Shown here one piece after another: positions 16,601 through 27,905 of a stretch of 64,000 nt of DNA (position 1 is its first letter; each line of letters opens with the position of its first letter). Origin of the DNA: Ovis canadensis (Eukaryota > Chordata > Mammalia > Artiodactyla > Bovidae). The DNA lies in contig NC_091247.1 of assembly GCF_042477335.2 (NCBI RefSeq), forward strand, positions 518,501 through 582,500. Reading direction: 5' to 3'. A program made the position numbers and the translations under genes. A model generated the notes under the pieces. It made no database searches and was not told where the DNA came from. It saw only the letters and a program-made list of their open reading frames with translations.

Positions 16601-18792
16601 AGGGCCTGGAGGCCGTAGCTTGTGACACTGAGGGCTTCGTGCCACCCAAGGTCATGGTGAGGCCCGGTGCAGCTACTGCTCAGCGGTGGGGTTGGGGTGG
16701 GGGCTCCAGGACGGCCAGGGCCCTGAGTGCCTCCCCTGTCCGCAGCTCATCTCCTCCAAAGTGCCCAAAGCTGAGTACATCCCCACCATCATCCGCAGGG
16801 ACGACCCCGCCATCATCCCCATCCTCTATGTGAGTGCTCCCAGCTCCACCTCGGGGTCGGGTGGGGGCACTATCCCCATCCTCTACGTGAGTGCTCCTGT
16901 CTCAGGGTTGCGTGGAGGGGCACTGTCCCCATCCTCTATGTGAGTGCTCCCGGCCCATTTCAGGGTCGGGTGGGCTCTATCCCCACCCTCTATGTGATTC
17001 TCCCAGGCCCATCTCGGGGTCGGGTGGGGGCACTATCCCCATCCTCTGTGTGAGTGCTCCCAGGTCCATCGCTGGGTTGAGTGGGGGGCACTGTCCCCAT
17101 CCTCTATGTGAGTGCTCCCAGCCCTGTCTCGGGGTCAGGTGGGGGCACTATCTCCTCTGTGTGAGTGCTCCCAGCTCCACCTCGGGGTCAGGTGGCGGCA
17201 CTATCCCCATCCTCTACATGAGTGCTCCCAGCCCCGTCTCGGGGTCGGGTGGGGGCGCTATCCCCATCCTCTATGTGAGTGCTCCCAGCCCCGTCTCGGG
17301 GTCGGGTGGGGGCGCTATCCCCATCCTCTATGTGAGTGCTCCCAGCCCCGTCTCGGGGTCGGGTGGGGGCGCTATCCCCATCCTCTATGTGAGTGCTCCC
17401 AGCCCCGTCTCGGGGTCGGGTGGGGGTGCTATCCCCATCCTCTATGTGAGTGCTCCCAGCCCCGTCTCGGGGTCGGGTGGGGGCGCTATCCCCTCCTCTG
17501 TGTGACTGCTCCCAGCTCTACCTTGGGGTCAGGTGGGGGCGCTATCCCCATCCTCTACGTGAGTGCTCCCAGCCCCGTCTCGGGTCGAGTGGCGGGCACT
17601 GTGCAAGAGGAGCTCTGATCTGGAGTCTTGTCTCCCCCAGGACCACGAGCATGCAACCTTCGAGGACATCCTGGGTATGTGCCCTCTGGCTCCTCTGCCT
17701 TCTGATCTCCCAGCGGCGGGGGGGCGGGGGGGCGGGGGGAGGGAGCCCGCAGACAGACGTTGGGGGCAGCACTCACACCCCTCCCTCCGCAGAGGAGATA
17801 GAGAAGAAGCTGAATATCTACCACAAGGGAGCCAAAATCTGGAAGATGCTGATTTTCTGCCAGGTGGGCTCAGCCCTTCCTCCCGAGGGCAGGGCAGGGG
17901 CGGAGGGTGCCGCCTGCAGGGACGCGCACGTTTGCGTCTGCACGTGTTGGTGGAACAGTGGTTGGACACCCCCCAGCGTGCAGTCCCATCTCGCTAACCG
18001 CAGACACTCACAGGGGGGCCCAGGACACTTGTATCTGCTCAAGAACAAGGTGGCCACCTTCGCCAAAGTGGAGAAGGAAGAGGACATGATCCAGTGAGCA
18101 GAGCGGGGCTGGGGGCAGGGGGCGGGGTCTGCTGGGGTGCCGTGCCCCCTTCTCACTTGGGGGTTGGGCTGGAGGCCACCTGTGACCACCCCTTCCCCAC
18201 CAGCTTCTGGAAGCGGTTGAGCCGCTTGATGAGCAAAGTGAACCCTGAGCCGAACGTCATCCACGTCATGGGCTGCTATGTCCTGGGGAACCCCAATGGG
18301 GAGAAGGTACAGCACCCCACTTCTCTGCAGACTCCCTTTCCGTCTCAGCTCTCCCAGAGAGATCCCCGTGCCTGGCCTCACTACCTGGGGCTCCTTGCTC
18401 CCCAGCCCCACTTCCCGCCCCCCCCCCGCCCCCCTCCTGCTCTGCCTGCCCTGAGAGCCCGCTCCCTCCTTTCAGCTCTTCCACAACCTCAGGACCCTCA
18501 TGACTCCATACAGGGTCATCTTCGAGTCGCCCCTGGAGCTGTCGGCTCAAGGTGAGCGCTGGGCTGCCCGCCGCGGGGTGGCATGCCCTCGGGGGGGTGG
18601 GTGGCATGCCCTCGGGGGTGGTGTCCCCGCGGGCGCGGGGCGGGGCGGGGTCCCGGAGGCGGGGCTGAGCGCGCCCTCGCCCCTCCCGCCTCAGGGAAGC
18701 AGATGATCGAGACCTACTTCGACTTCCGGCTGTACCGCCTGTGGAAGAGCCGCCAGCACTCGAAGCTGCTGGACTTTGAGGACGTTCTGTGA
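10699..18792 (+). CDS. NSMF: NSMF (Jacob/NELF): NMDA receptor synaptonuclear signalling and neuronal migration factor
   Basis: Synapse-to-nucleus messenger that links NMDA receptor activity to CREB-dependent transcription and takes part in GnRH neuron migration. Exons: 10699-10769, 11179-11240, 11829-12329, 13489-13564, 14336-14341, 14652-14720, 15563-15615, 15918-16007, 16532-16656, 16746-16829, 17641-17674, 17793-17863, 18014-18093, 18204-18306, 18476-18551, 18695-18792. They total 1599 nt, 532 aa, close to the recalled human 530. The N terminus MGAVASRR has the Gly2 of a myristoylation signal. The basic nuclear-localisation cluster RKRRKR falls at residues 247-252, next to an IQ-like segment, VIQRNFRKHLR. 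An SP dipeptide near residue 178 lies close to the ERK site described in rat Jacob (not verified). The C-terminal half is highly conserved in wording with the recalled human protein. Unusual points are the 6-nt exon, tandem donors after exon 7 and a donor-bearing minisatellite after exon 10. Confidence 0.95.
11241..11828 (+). other. NSMF: NSMF introns, no further feature recognised
   Basis: Intron between exons 2 and 3. The other long NSMF introns (10770-11178, 12330-13488, 13565-14335, 14721-15562, 16008-16531) are likewise GC-rich, free of recognisable mobile elements, and contain only by-product reading frames. Confidence 0.6.
14336..14341 (+). other. NSMF: NSMF 6-nt microexon (CATCTC)
   Basis: Six bases lie between an acceptor (AACTCCAG, with TGC-containing pyrimidine tract upstream) and a strong donor (GTAAGTACC). 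The preceding exon ends in GC and the next begins GGTGTTC. Including the microexon gives Ala-Ile-Ser-Val-Phe, as I recall for human NSMF. Skipping it keeps frame and gives Ala-Val-Phe. It sits eight residues before the nuclear-localisation cluster. Confidence 0.85.
16810..17600 (+). repeat. 57-bp minisatellite duplicating the exon 10 end and splice donor of NSMF
   Basis: Fourteen imperfect copies counting the exon itself; the unit is 57 bp in the most regular part (17219-17446). Each copy holds the last bases of exon 10 (ATCCCCATCCTCTAT) followed by the donor GTGAGTGCTCCCAG and intronic filler. Donor positions are 16830 (authentic), 16887, 16940, 17050, 17108, 17161, 17275, 17332, 17389, 17446 and 17559. 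The copies at 16994, 17218 and 17502 have damaged donors (GTGATT, ATGAGT, GTGACT). Central copies are nearly identical, which suggests recent expansion. Confidence 0.95.
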
Positions 18793-19812
18793 GGGGCGGG
18801 GCCGCCGCCCGGCCGCTCCCTCAGGCCGGCGCCAGGCTGGGCCGCTGCGAGCTGCCCAGTGCCGCGTGGGCCCCGGTCTTCACGGCCACTTCAGGGCATC
18901 TCAGACGTCGCTCAGGTTCCCTCCCAGGGCTCCGGTCCTCACGGCACCGCGGGTCTCAGCGGCCACCGTCCCCGCGCGCCGGAGGAGCCCCCGCGGCTGG
19001 CGGATGCTGCCCGGGCCTCGCCTGGAGGCTCAGCACTGGGGCGGCGCCTCTGCAGGTTCATAGAAATAAGTGCAATTTTCTACAACCCCTGGGACAATTC
19101 AAAGGGAAGCAGCGCTACTAGTTAACTAGTTAAGTGCTACGTTACTAGTCACGGCATAGATCACCCGGCTCAACGCGTGTCCAGGACCCTCTGCCTCAGC
19201 TCCCCAGCCCTGCCGTATCCGATCACCAGCACCAGGGCGGCCGTCTGCCCGGCCTGGCTCCGGCCCGGCCAGTGCCTGACGGTCTCTGCTTGCGCTGCCC
19301 TCGCCCCTGCTTCCCTGACCGCGGCGCCGGCCCTCGGCGGTACCGGGGGCAGCGGGGACACGCCTTCCTTTCACTCGGAGGGTGCCCTGGGTCGAGCCAG
19401 GCCCTGCCTGCTCCCCGGCCCCCCTGCACCCACCCGGCTCCCTGCTGCTGTCCGGCTCAGCTTTTGGCGGCCGAGCTCTGAAGGCCTCTCCCGGTGCAGG
19501 GGCCCGGGGTCTTGGCGGGGCCTGCCAGGGCTGGGTCCTGGCTGGGGAAACCCTTGCCACCTGCTGCATGGGGGCCTGGACCCAGCTTGGCCTGAGCGAG
19601 GGTGGGGCAGCAGCTGGGCTGTGCACACACAGCCTGCCGTGGCCCAGTGGGCGGGCCCTTGTACATAGCTGGCGCTCGGGGGCTGGCCCCCCTGTGCAGA
19701 GTCTGGTCTGAGACACCGGCTGTGCCCCCCGTCGGGAGTGGGGGCTCGTGCCGGGCTCTGAACAATGTACGACACCCCGTAGAGTGACATTAAATCTGAC
19801 CCTCCGCTGCGG
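18793..19812 (+). promoter_or_regulatory. NSMF: NSMF 3' UTR with poly(A) signal
   Basis: About 1 kb of GC-rich non-coding sequence after the TGA at 18790-18792. The variant signal ATTAAA at 19789-19794 is the best poly(A) signal. The open frames across this stretch on both strands are not coding. Confidence 0.7.
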
Positions 19813-20970
19813 CCACTGCGTGGGTCTCTGTCAGCACCATCCACTGCCTCCCTGGACCCAGAAGATTCTGGGCCTGCTGGTCTGAGCTTGTTGCTGCGGT
19901 GGCCGCCTGCCCCTCAGTCCGGGCCGGGGGCTGCTAGGCCTGCCCCACCAAGGGCATGCTCCGTAAGAGGTCTAGGGAGGAGGCTCCCAGGGCTCTGAGA
20001 AAGACTGGGAAAGAGGAGGTCCTTGAGAGGCTGCCGGCGGACGGGTGGTCTGCAGATGAGGACAGGGACACTGCACCCCACAGCCTCTGCCTCACCCCTG
20101 CACACAGAGCTGAGGGCCACGTGGTCAGCAGTGCGGCCACAAGGGGAGCCCAGGAAGTGACCACAGGGCCGGCTGGCCACCCTCATGCGTGCCCTGTGCC
20201 CCCTGTACCCAGTGACCAGGATGTTGTTGGGTCCAGCCAGGCCTGGCTTCCCTGGAGGCTCCTGGTCCAGTTGCCTGTGGGCAGATCAGCGGGCGCCAGG
20301 TGGGTTCATCCGGGCTACCAAGGGCTGGGGAGGGTGGGAGGCTGCCCATGCGGCCCAAATGAGGGCTGGGAGGCCTGGAGCCCCAGGGACCTGGAGGCTG
20401 GGGGGCCGGAAGCGGGTGATGTCGCCAGGAGAACTCACGTCCAGATGAAAATCTGGGCAAGGGACCAGGCGGATAGCCCTCCAGTGCGACCTGCCCACCT
20501 CACCCTAGGCTTAGGAGGCACGATGGCTGTGTCGCCTGCAGACCTGACCCGGGGCTGCCAGAAGCTTTGTCACATGCCCCGCCCCTCTCCTGACCTCCCA
20601 CGGGGATGCTGGAGTCGATCTGGGCTGCTTCAGCAAGTAGGCTTGGCCCACAGTCTTCAGGGTCAGCCTGGTGGATCAGGGCTGGGCAGGGTCTGCCCTC
20701 GGAAGACTTGAGGTCTTGCATTTGGTCCACGAGCTTCCCTCCCTCACACACAGAACCACCAGAAGCGTGATGGGGAGGAGGCATCGAATCTAGAAGGCAC
20801 CCAGGAGCAAAGCGGGGTAAACACGGAAAGCATTGTGGGGAAAGAGCAGGCAGTGGGTGGCAGGCTTGGAGGCAGGCTGGGTGAGGGGTGCCGGAGCAAC
20901 CTCAGGTCTGCAGCCTCTGCACACCCACCTCAGCTGGGAGCAGCCGCCGCCAGGGGGCGCTGGGGAGAGG
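19813..20970. other. NSMF downstream intergenic stretch
   Basis: GC-rich, single-copy-looking DNA downstream of the NSMF poly(A) site. No exon chain, repeat or regulatory motif is convincing here. Confidence 0.5.
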
Positions 20971-20974
20971 TAAG

Positions 20975-21150
20975 GGCTCCCCTGGGGGCTCGGTGGGAGT
21001 CCGCCTGCCAGGAGATGTGGGTTCGATCCCTGGGTTGGGAAGATCCCCCGGAGTAGGAAATGGCAACCCACTCCAGCCTTCGTGACTGGAAAATTCCATG
21101 GACAGAGGAGCCTGACAGGCTAGCGTATGTGGACTGCAAAGAGCTGAACA
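20975..21150 (+). mobile_element. Bov-tA SINE
   Basis: tRNA-Glu-like head with the B-box-type GGTTCGATCCC at 21010-21020, then GGGAAGATCCCC-type body, GGCAACCCACTCCAG and GGACAGAGGAGCCTG. This is the BovB-derived ruminant SINE layout. It is diverged, so not recent. Confidence 0.85.
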
Positions 21151-22602
21151 TAAGTGGGCAGCTGAGTCTGCGTGCACAGGAGATTAAGGTCCTTCCCATG
21201 CGAAGGGGTTTATATATTAACAGAGAAAGAGACACAAGCCAATAGGGGAAGGGGGTGGAGGGCTGCACTGACAGCTAACAGAGAAAGAAACCAAATGGCC
21301 TATAAAAAGCCAGTGAAGGGAAAGAGACGTGTCCTGCCTGCTGGTTTTGCAAACATTTTAAAGGGTCTGAGTCACCCTGGGCTGGTGACTGTGTGGGGAG
21401 GAGATCATGTTAATTGCTGTAGACTTCTTGGAAAGCAATCTGACGGTAGCTCTTAAAGCGTCACTGGTGAACATGGAGCCAGCACCCCCCGCTGGGGCCT
21501 CCTGCATGGGTGTCCATGTGCCGCAGCTCATGCCGTCGACGGGGCCGGCCAGGTCTCGGGGACGGCTGCCCTAGAAGCACGCCATTCCCAAGTGGTGTTT
21601 TGAGGGAGAAGGATGGTTGGGCTTGCAAGAGGCCTGAATGTTCTCCGTTTAAACTGAAGAGGTCAAGCTCACACAGATGGGGTGTGTTCCTCTCACCTCC
21701 TGGGACACGTGGGCCTTTTTAATTACCCGGGCAGGCCTGCTGTCCAGCCGTCACCTCCTGGGACAGCATGGGCGGAGGTGGCCCTGGCCTGCCCTCTCTG
21801 CCTTCCTGCCCTCTCCAAGCCTTGCAGTGTGCACACCCCAGCCCACATGGCTACACTCACCCCCACAACCCCACACAGTGCCCCCCACCCGCCCGATGCC
21901 CTGCTCTGGATGTGTGCCCCAGGGCACGGAGCCGCAGCACATTTGCCTTGTTTAGAACCTTCCATCACCATCAGGATGAGACTCAGACCCACCATCTGCC
22001 CTGCTCCCAGAAAGGACACGCTGTGCCAACAGGTCCTTCAGTAGGTTTGTGTCCAGAGTCTCACACGAATTCCCAGGGAGGAGACAGAGATCAGGATTAG
22101 GAAGGCAATCATCAAAGCCACAGTGGGAGGCACCCTCCGTTGGTCCCAGCCCTTGCAGTGGTCACTAGACTGGGCCAGGTCTGACAGAGAACCAGGAAGA
22201 CTGTCACGTGGACTAGACATGCTGTGTATATCAGGGCTCAAGGGCTGGGAAGGGAACTGTCGGTGGGGGTGGGAACCAGGGATCTGTAGAGCACAGGGAA
22301 ACCACCTGCAAAGGTATTTATGAGTCTCTGGCCTTGCTCCTGGGGCTGTGTGGGCTGGATCCAACCAGCACCTGCAGCAGCGGCCCAGCCCACTCCCAGA
22401 CCCACCCCGAGAGTGTGGCTGAATCCCCAGCACTCTCCACAGGCCAGAGATAAGACCTCAGTCTCATAGAGGGTGCTCGAAACATTACAGACGGGAAGAG
22501 CCATGAAGATCCTGAGCAGCAGACACAGGCTGCCAGCAGGTGTGAAGAGAAGCCGCGGTGTTGGCTTTATCTGCAGAAGACTTGGAAGAGCTGCTGTACA
22601 GA
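21151..22602. other. Intergenic stretch, no gene
   Basis: Mixed-composition DNA between a SINE and the retroviral remnant. I see no exon chain, RNA gene or recognisable repeat that I can name. Confidence 0.45.
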
Positions 22603-24130
22603 TGCTCAAATAATAAAACAGCCTGTTGTTGCCGGGAGCCAGCATGGGGAATCCCGCCCATGGCAAAGGTCGTGAGGAAAGGGGCCTGACAAAACGCAAT
22701 GCAGGATCAGGCCTCAGAGGTCCCCCTGGACTTTCTCGAGCATCTGCCCCCCAAACCAGAATCTGCCTGCCTTACTGCATTATGTTTTCCACCTATTCTT
22801 CTGACATTACAGGGGGCCTGTCCCCGACCACCCTTCTCTGGAAAAAGTTAACGTAGAGCTCCAGTTGACAGTCTCCTGCATATGAGAGGAGTGTCTCAGC
22901 TCAGACCCCTCTGACGGCTTTCTAGCCTGCCTGACAGGCTTGGCCGGACTCCGACAGCGGTGCACGTGGGAGGCACAGGAAGCTTAAAACATGCTAGGAG
23001 TGTAGGGGCTTCTGAGGAGTCAAAACCATTAGAATAGGGCTGATTAAGGGCTTCATTGTTGAGCCAATACTTGCTGCCAAGTTTTCATATCTTTTATTTG
23101 TTGATATAGTTGATATATAGGAAAAACAAGTAGCACCATAGATCTTTGAGTTAAGTACCTTCTTTGTTATCACCAACTGCACCTTTGTTCTACAGGGATG
23201 TAACTTTATTTAGTGCTTCGAAGGGGATGCAGATTAAAGAAAAACACTTCAGGGGAAATGCGAGTAACAGTCATTAAGGAAGAGAGCCATAAAGTGTTAC
23301 CAGGCCTCCTGGCCGGAAGAGAATGTAAGTCACCGGAGAGCTTTTGTGTACGGGAAGACATGCAGAAGGAAAGCCTGGCATCGCTATGATAAGGGTCAGG
23401 GCTGCTGCCCCTGCAGGACCCTGCATCTTCCATTGTGTGACACTTAGGGCACGTGAGCACCTTTTGAAAATGACGTTATGCGGTTTTTTGCACAAGCTTG
23501 GCCTCCCCCATGTCGACTCTCTCTCTCTGTTTCTCCCTCTCCCTCCCTCTCTTTTTCAGGCTGTTCCCTTGGAACTCAGAGGCTCGCCGTGTCTACTTAT
23601 TTCCCCGGGCTTCTAAGACCCGCGGGAGAGGGAGCCCAAGGTGGGGCACCCTCCGCTTTCGAGCGGGCGCCGGTGGCCTACGAAGACGGTGCAAGTTCCT
23701 GGTCTGGAGACTTTATTAGCTTTCCGTGTAAACCAAGGAATATCAGCCTCTTTTCTCCTCTATTTTTTCACTACATTATTCTTTCCTAATCTCTCTTTAA
23801 ATTTCTAATCAATCTCTCTTCGCCGACTCCGTCCCCGCTTCGATTTCCCTGGATCCACCAAGGCAGGACCCCGGCAAGTTGTTATCAGCAACGTGGGTTT
23901 ATTTGGGAACAGGAAATAACTGGAATGCAAGACGACCAACTAAGGGGAGCAAGAACCGAGAACAAAAGGGAGACGGCTCTCTCCTAGAGGAGAATGGGGG
24001 TTGGAAGGGCTGTTCTAAACAGAGAGCCCATTGGAGGAAGCCGGGAGCCGGAAGTGTGGTGGCTTCCCATTGGTCGCACTGCAACAGCCTCTCATTGGCT
24101 GAGCTGTTGCCGGGCGGGGAGAAAACCTCC
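22603..24130 (-). mobile_element. 3' LTR-like segment of an antisense class I ERV, split by a solo LTR
   Basis: Positions 22603-22629 plus 23877-24130 align by eye to 31443-31720 once the inserted solo LTR is ignored. Shared words in order are AAACAGCC, CAGCAA, TTTGGGAA, GAGAACAA, GGCTGTT and GGAGGAAGC/TGCAGGAAGC. Both segments begin with TG on the plus strand, as expected for an LTR read on the minus strand. The outer edge near 24130 is uncertain. Confidence 0.6.
22630..23876 (+). mobile_element. Betaretrovirus-like (ERVK-type) solo LTR
   Basis: The element starts TGCCGGG and ends CCCGGCA, a perfect 7-base terminal inverted repeat, and is about 1247 bp long. The flanking hexamers TGTTGT (22624-22629) and AGTTGT (23877-23882) match at five of six bases, fitting a 6-bp target duplication. 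The wording of the 5' end (GGGAATCCCGCCCATGGC) and of the 3' end (CGCCGACTCCGTCCCCGC) resembles bovine ERVK LTRs as I recall them. No internal genes are present, so it is a solo LTR left by recombination. Confidence 0.8.
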
Positions 24131-24204
24131 CTCCCGCCTGGGGCGCAGGTCTGCCCCCTCCAGTGGGGTCTGCTATCGAGGCTGCGCCGCAGGCCCTCGG
24201 GGCT

Positions 24205-24380
24205 TCCCCGGGCGCTGGTGGTAGAGAGTCCACCTTCCGGTGTAGGAGACCTGGGTTTGCTCCCTGGGCGGGAAGGTCAAGGTCCACCCCCACCCCCACC
24301 CCCCAGTTCTCCCGCCTGGAGAGTCCATGGACCGAGGAGCGGACGCCGGTCCGGGGGTCGCCAAGGGTCTGGCGTGACTG
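24205..24380 (+). mobile_element. Degenerate Bov-tA SINE
   Basis: The head GGTGTAGGAGACCTGGGTTTG and body TCCCGCCTGGAGAGTCCATG retain SINE order but are interrupted by a C-rich run at 24282-24303. It lies beside the 3' LTR-like segment. Confidence 0.65.
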
Positions 24381-25056
24381 AGGCCGACCCTCGGTAGGGC
24401 TGAGAGCGCCCCCTTCTGGCCTCGCGGTAAACAAGGCTTCTGCTGGCTAATTTTCACACTTCCCCTCAGTGATGAAGATTTCTCTCTAAAAGCGTCATCA
24501 ACACATTTTTGTAAATGGATGCAGCGACTTTTTGTCAGTCAGGGCCAGGGAGGACCTTTCCTGGATATCATGTCCCTCTTGGAAGAGAGGTTGGAAAACT
24601 CTGGAGGGCACATTCAAGTAACAGGGGGAGGCCAGAGCTCTCAGGGATTTCCCTTCTGAAGTCTGTCTTAGAACAGTGGATCCAGCAGGGGCACGCTCGG
24701 CACGGAGAGAAATAAGCACTTTGAGAAGGCACGGAACAGGAGTGAGCATGAAGCAATAGCTGATGAACTTTCCCCCCAAATAGGGAAACTTCAAGGACTT
24801 CTTATTTATTTAAATTGAAGTACAGTTGTTTACAATATTGGGTTATCAGGGACTTTTTCATTCGAAAAAGACTTCGTCAGTCATACAGGCTGCAGGTTAC
24901 AGATCCAGTCCGTGAAGCTTGATAAGACCGCAGAGTTCGTTAATAGTCCAGATGAAAGAGAGAGATGTGTGTGAATTTCAAACCAGCTAACAAGCCTGGC
25001 TCTGGCATCTGCTCAGATGTGGTCTGCTTCCGTTCTGGGAAATCTTCACTTTCAGG

Positions 25057-25314
25057 TCACCAGTTGGTGTGCAGCCTCATTCCAGGGTGGATACTCTCTG
25101 GGTGTGTCACTCGGATCCAGCGTCTCTTCCCTGGAGCCCGGCAGCGCAGGCTGGTGAGCAGGGCCTGACTGGGGCCTTTCCAGGGAGGCTGAAGGGGTCC
25201 TCCTGGGTTGCAGGCGTGATGCTCGAGCTCTTCATCTCTCAGGAGCAGCTGTGAAAAGATGGCCCTTCCAGAGCACAGTTGTTTCCAACAGAGGCAGTCA
25301 GGTCTTTGAAGCAT
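25057..25314 (-). pseudogene. ERV pol remnant, integrase C-terminal region
   Basis: The minus-strand frame contains PPWKGPSQALLTS followed by RRWIRVTHPES. This is the wording of the GPY/F segment at the end of gammaretrovirus-like integrases. It lies on the same strand as, and downstream of, the gag remnant at 29470-30010, as expected for one antisense provirus. No intact gene is present. Neighbouring minus frames (24498-24794, 25454-25875) may be more of the same element but carry no motif I can name. Confidence 0.55.
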
Positions 25315-26037
25315 TGAAGTACATTTCCCTGTATCCGCCCTGGGTCAAAAGGGGCAGGTCTCAGGCACACCTGAGGTCTAGTGACTGTCTCAGAGGGTGA
25401 GGATTCATGAGTTCCAGCAGGAGTGGGTCTGAGAGGGGTACATGGCGGTGCTTTTAGAACAGTGGTTGGAGAGGCTCTGGAAGTGTTGCCCGTTGGGTTT
25501 TAAGTGCCGTTCGTGCCCTCGAGTCACCCTGTGAACTGGAGAGTGAACGACAGTCAGAGCGAAAGCCGGCCAAATGGCGCAGAGTAGTCACTCCCAGACT
25601 GGCGACATGGGTGCCCGGCCACTCTGGTTTGAGAGGGGTTCCCCAGGGAAGCATCGTCTTTCCTAACAAAATGTTAGCCTGGGAAGAAGCTGTGGCCTGT
25701 CTTCACGGCAAACCTTTGGTCCAGTGAGGAAACAGACAGATCGCGACAAACGTGTTTGAATCAGTGAGGAGAGGGAGACAATATGAAATACATTTGCCAG
25801 ACCTCCAGACGCTCCGTGAGGCAGCTCAGTCTCTGGGAGCGAGTTTCCCTGGATTGTATTTGGACAGGTGGGCAAGCCAGGCAGGCACTTTCTGAGGCCT
25901 TGTTAGCACCCACCAGTGCTGGCTCGTGGCGGCCCTCACCCTGTCAGCGGACCTGTGGTCTGGTGCACGCACCAAGGAATGCAGCCTTAGGATTCCTCCT
26001 GAAGCTGGACTGGTGTTTGGCCCAAGCTAGAGTTCTT

Positions 26038-26322
26038 TTTGGAGAAGGCAATGGCAGCCCACTCCAGTGTTCTCGCCTGGAGAATCCCATGAACGGAGAA
26101 GTCTGGGGGGCTGCAGTCCATGGGGTTGCAAAGAGTCGGACACGACTGAGCGACTCCACTTTCACTTTTCACTTTCACGCATCGCAGCAGGAAGTGGCGA
26201 CCCGCTCCAGTGTTCTCGCCTGGAGCATCCCAGGGCCGGGGGAGCCTGGAGGGCTGCCGTCTCTGGGGTCGCACAGAGTCGGACACGACTGACGCGACTC
26301 AGCAGCAGCAGCAGCAGCAGCG
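26038..26322 (+). mobile_element. Bov-A2 SINE (dimer) with (CAG)n tail
   Basis: Two Bov-A monomers in tandem: GGAGAAGGCAATGGCAGCCC to GGACACGACTGAGCG, then AGGAAGTGGCGACCCGCTCC to CACGACTGACGCG. They are followed by a CAG trinucleotide run at about 26301-26321. The dimer plus AGC-type tail is typical of Bov-A2. Confidence 0.88.
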
Positions 26323-26579
26323 TTCTTTCCATGGAACCAGCGGTCACTGGGGCCCAGTGCTGTTCGTCTCTTTCTGAGGCCGGTTGTTGCGCGTTTCTAG
26401 CCGGTCTCCTCAGACTGTCGTTTCGAGGAGCATCTCTGCAGAGACGGTAACAGAAGCCTGGCCAGTGGTTCCTCTGAGATGAGTGTAGTTGCAGGAAAGA
26501 TCAGTGAGATGGGTTCTCAGCCTCTGGGGAGCCGCGTCCGGGGTGAGTCACGCCCAGGGTCTTGATGTCGGCCAGGCGG

Positions 26580-27414
26580 CTGGTGAGAGCGTGCCATCCG
26601 TTAGCTTCAGGCAGAAGAGCCGTTCTGAGTCTCGCCCGGCAGCGGAAAGGAGCCTCGCTGCTTCCCTGAGCACCCAGGGCCCCGGGCCGCCCCGAGACGC
26701 GTGGACTGTGGGTGCGGATGCGGTGGGCTTGCCCGCGGCCACAGCACAAGCCTGACTAGAGCCTGCAGCTCAGCCCGTGGGGCCCCAGCAGCCGAAAGGG
26801 ACGGCGCCGCCTCGGCAGGGAAGGGGCGCAGCAGCGCGCCCAGCACGGCCTCTGCGGTGTCGGCTCAAGCAGGAGCCGCGCGAGCCGGGCCAGGCCGCCC
26901 CGGTGGAGGAGCCCCTGCGGGCCCCCCGGAGGCGGCAGTGACTGGCGGGCCGCACAGGCCTACGGTGTTCGGTCAGAGAAGGAGGGGGCGGCGTGCAGGG
27001 CCGGGGCTGTGACATCGTGAAAGAGCTGCGCGCGGAGCCGGGGCGGCCAGCCAACACGCGTGGCGTGCCCGACAGTTCGGGGCCTCCTACTGCCTGGGGT
27101 GCGGGGACGGTTAAAGGGGTCCCGGGACTATTTCTCTGGTGCCCGTGACCGGAAGGACAGCGGGAGGAGCGGCTCTGAGACGAGGGGCCGTCCCCAAGCC
27201 GCAGGGCCCGGCCGTGACACTCGACGGGGCGCTGACTGTCCCCAAGTCCCCGAGGACGCTCTCTCCTCACAGGCAGAGATGGGAAGGGAAGCTGACCACC
27301 AGGCCGTCGCGGGCCAGTAGTCTGTTAAACTTCTCTTCGAACTCTCGAAGGAAGGGCACCTTGATCTTCCCAAGTAACAATCAGCTTTGCACTCGCCATA
27401 GAGCACACGGAGGC
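26580..27414. other. CpG-rich segment of unknown origin
   Basis: Markedly CpG-rich DNA between a Bov-A2 and an L1 end, inside an otherwise AT-richer repeat field. It has no clear exon chain. A minus-strand frame ending near 27280 reads KIKVPFLREFEEKFNRLL and then stops after about 15 more codons; its origin is not recognised. Confidence 0.4.
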
Positions 27415-27905
27415 CGGCCATGAGAGAGGAGTTTGGTGGGTGAAACTGGAGCCGATTATGCAGAGTGAAGCGAGCCAGAAAGAAGAACACCAAGACAGTG
27501 TACTAACACATAGATACGGAATTTAGGAAGATGGCAATGATGACCCCGTATGCGAGACAGCAAAAGGGACACAGACGTGTAGAACAGACTTCTGGACTCT
27601 GAGGGCGAGGGCGAGGGTGGGATGATTTGGGAGAATGGCGCTGAAACATGCATACTATCAGGTAAGAGACGAAGCGCCAGTCTATGTTCGATGCAGGATA
27701 CAGGATGCTTGGGGCTGGTGCACGGGGACGATCCAGAGAGATGATATGGGGTGGGAGGAGGGAGGGGGGTTCAGGATTGCGAAGTCATGTACACCCGTGG
27801 CTGATTCATGTCAATGTATGGCAAAACCAATACAGTACTGTAAAACAAAATAAAGTAAAAATAAAAATTGAAAATAAATACAGAACAAAGTGAAAAAAAA
27901 GAAAA
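27415..27905 (+). mobile_element. L1 3' end (ruminant L1), sense
   Basis: L1 3' untranslated sequence in sense, with GAGCCGATTATGCAGAGTGA, GGATACAGGATGCTTGGGG and CCAATACAGTACTG. It ends in an A-rich tail at about 27840-27905. It is the counterpart of the antisense copy at 1795-2335. Confidence 0.88.

Noticed and set aside
17219-17505. Regular direct repeats resembling a CRISPR array or a coding repeat protein
   Set aside because: The whole unit repeats without unique spacers, in a mammalian intron; the open frame is a consequence of the 57-bp unit and has no start of its own.
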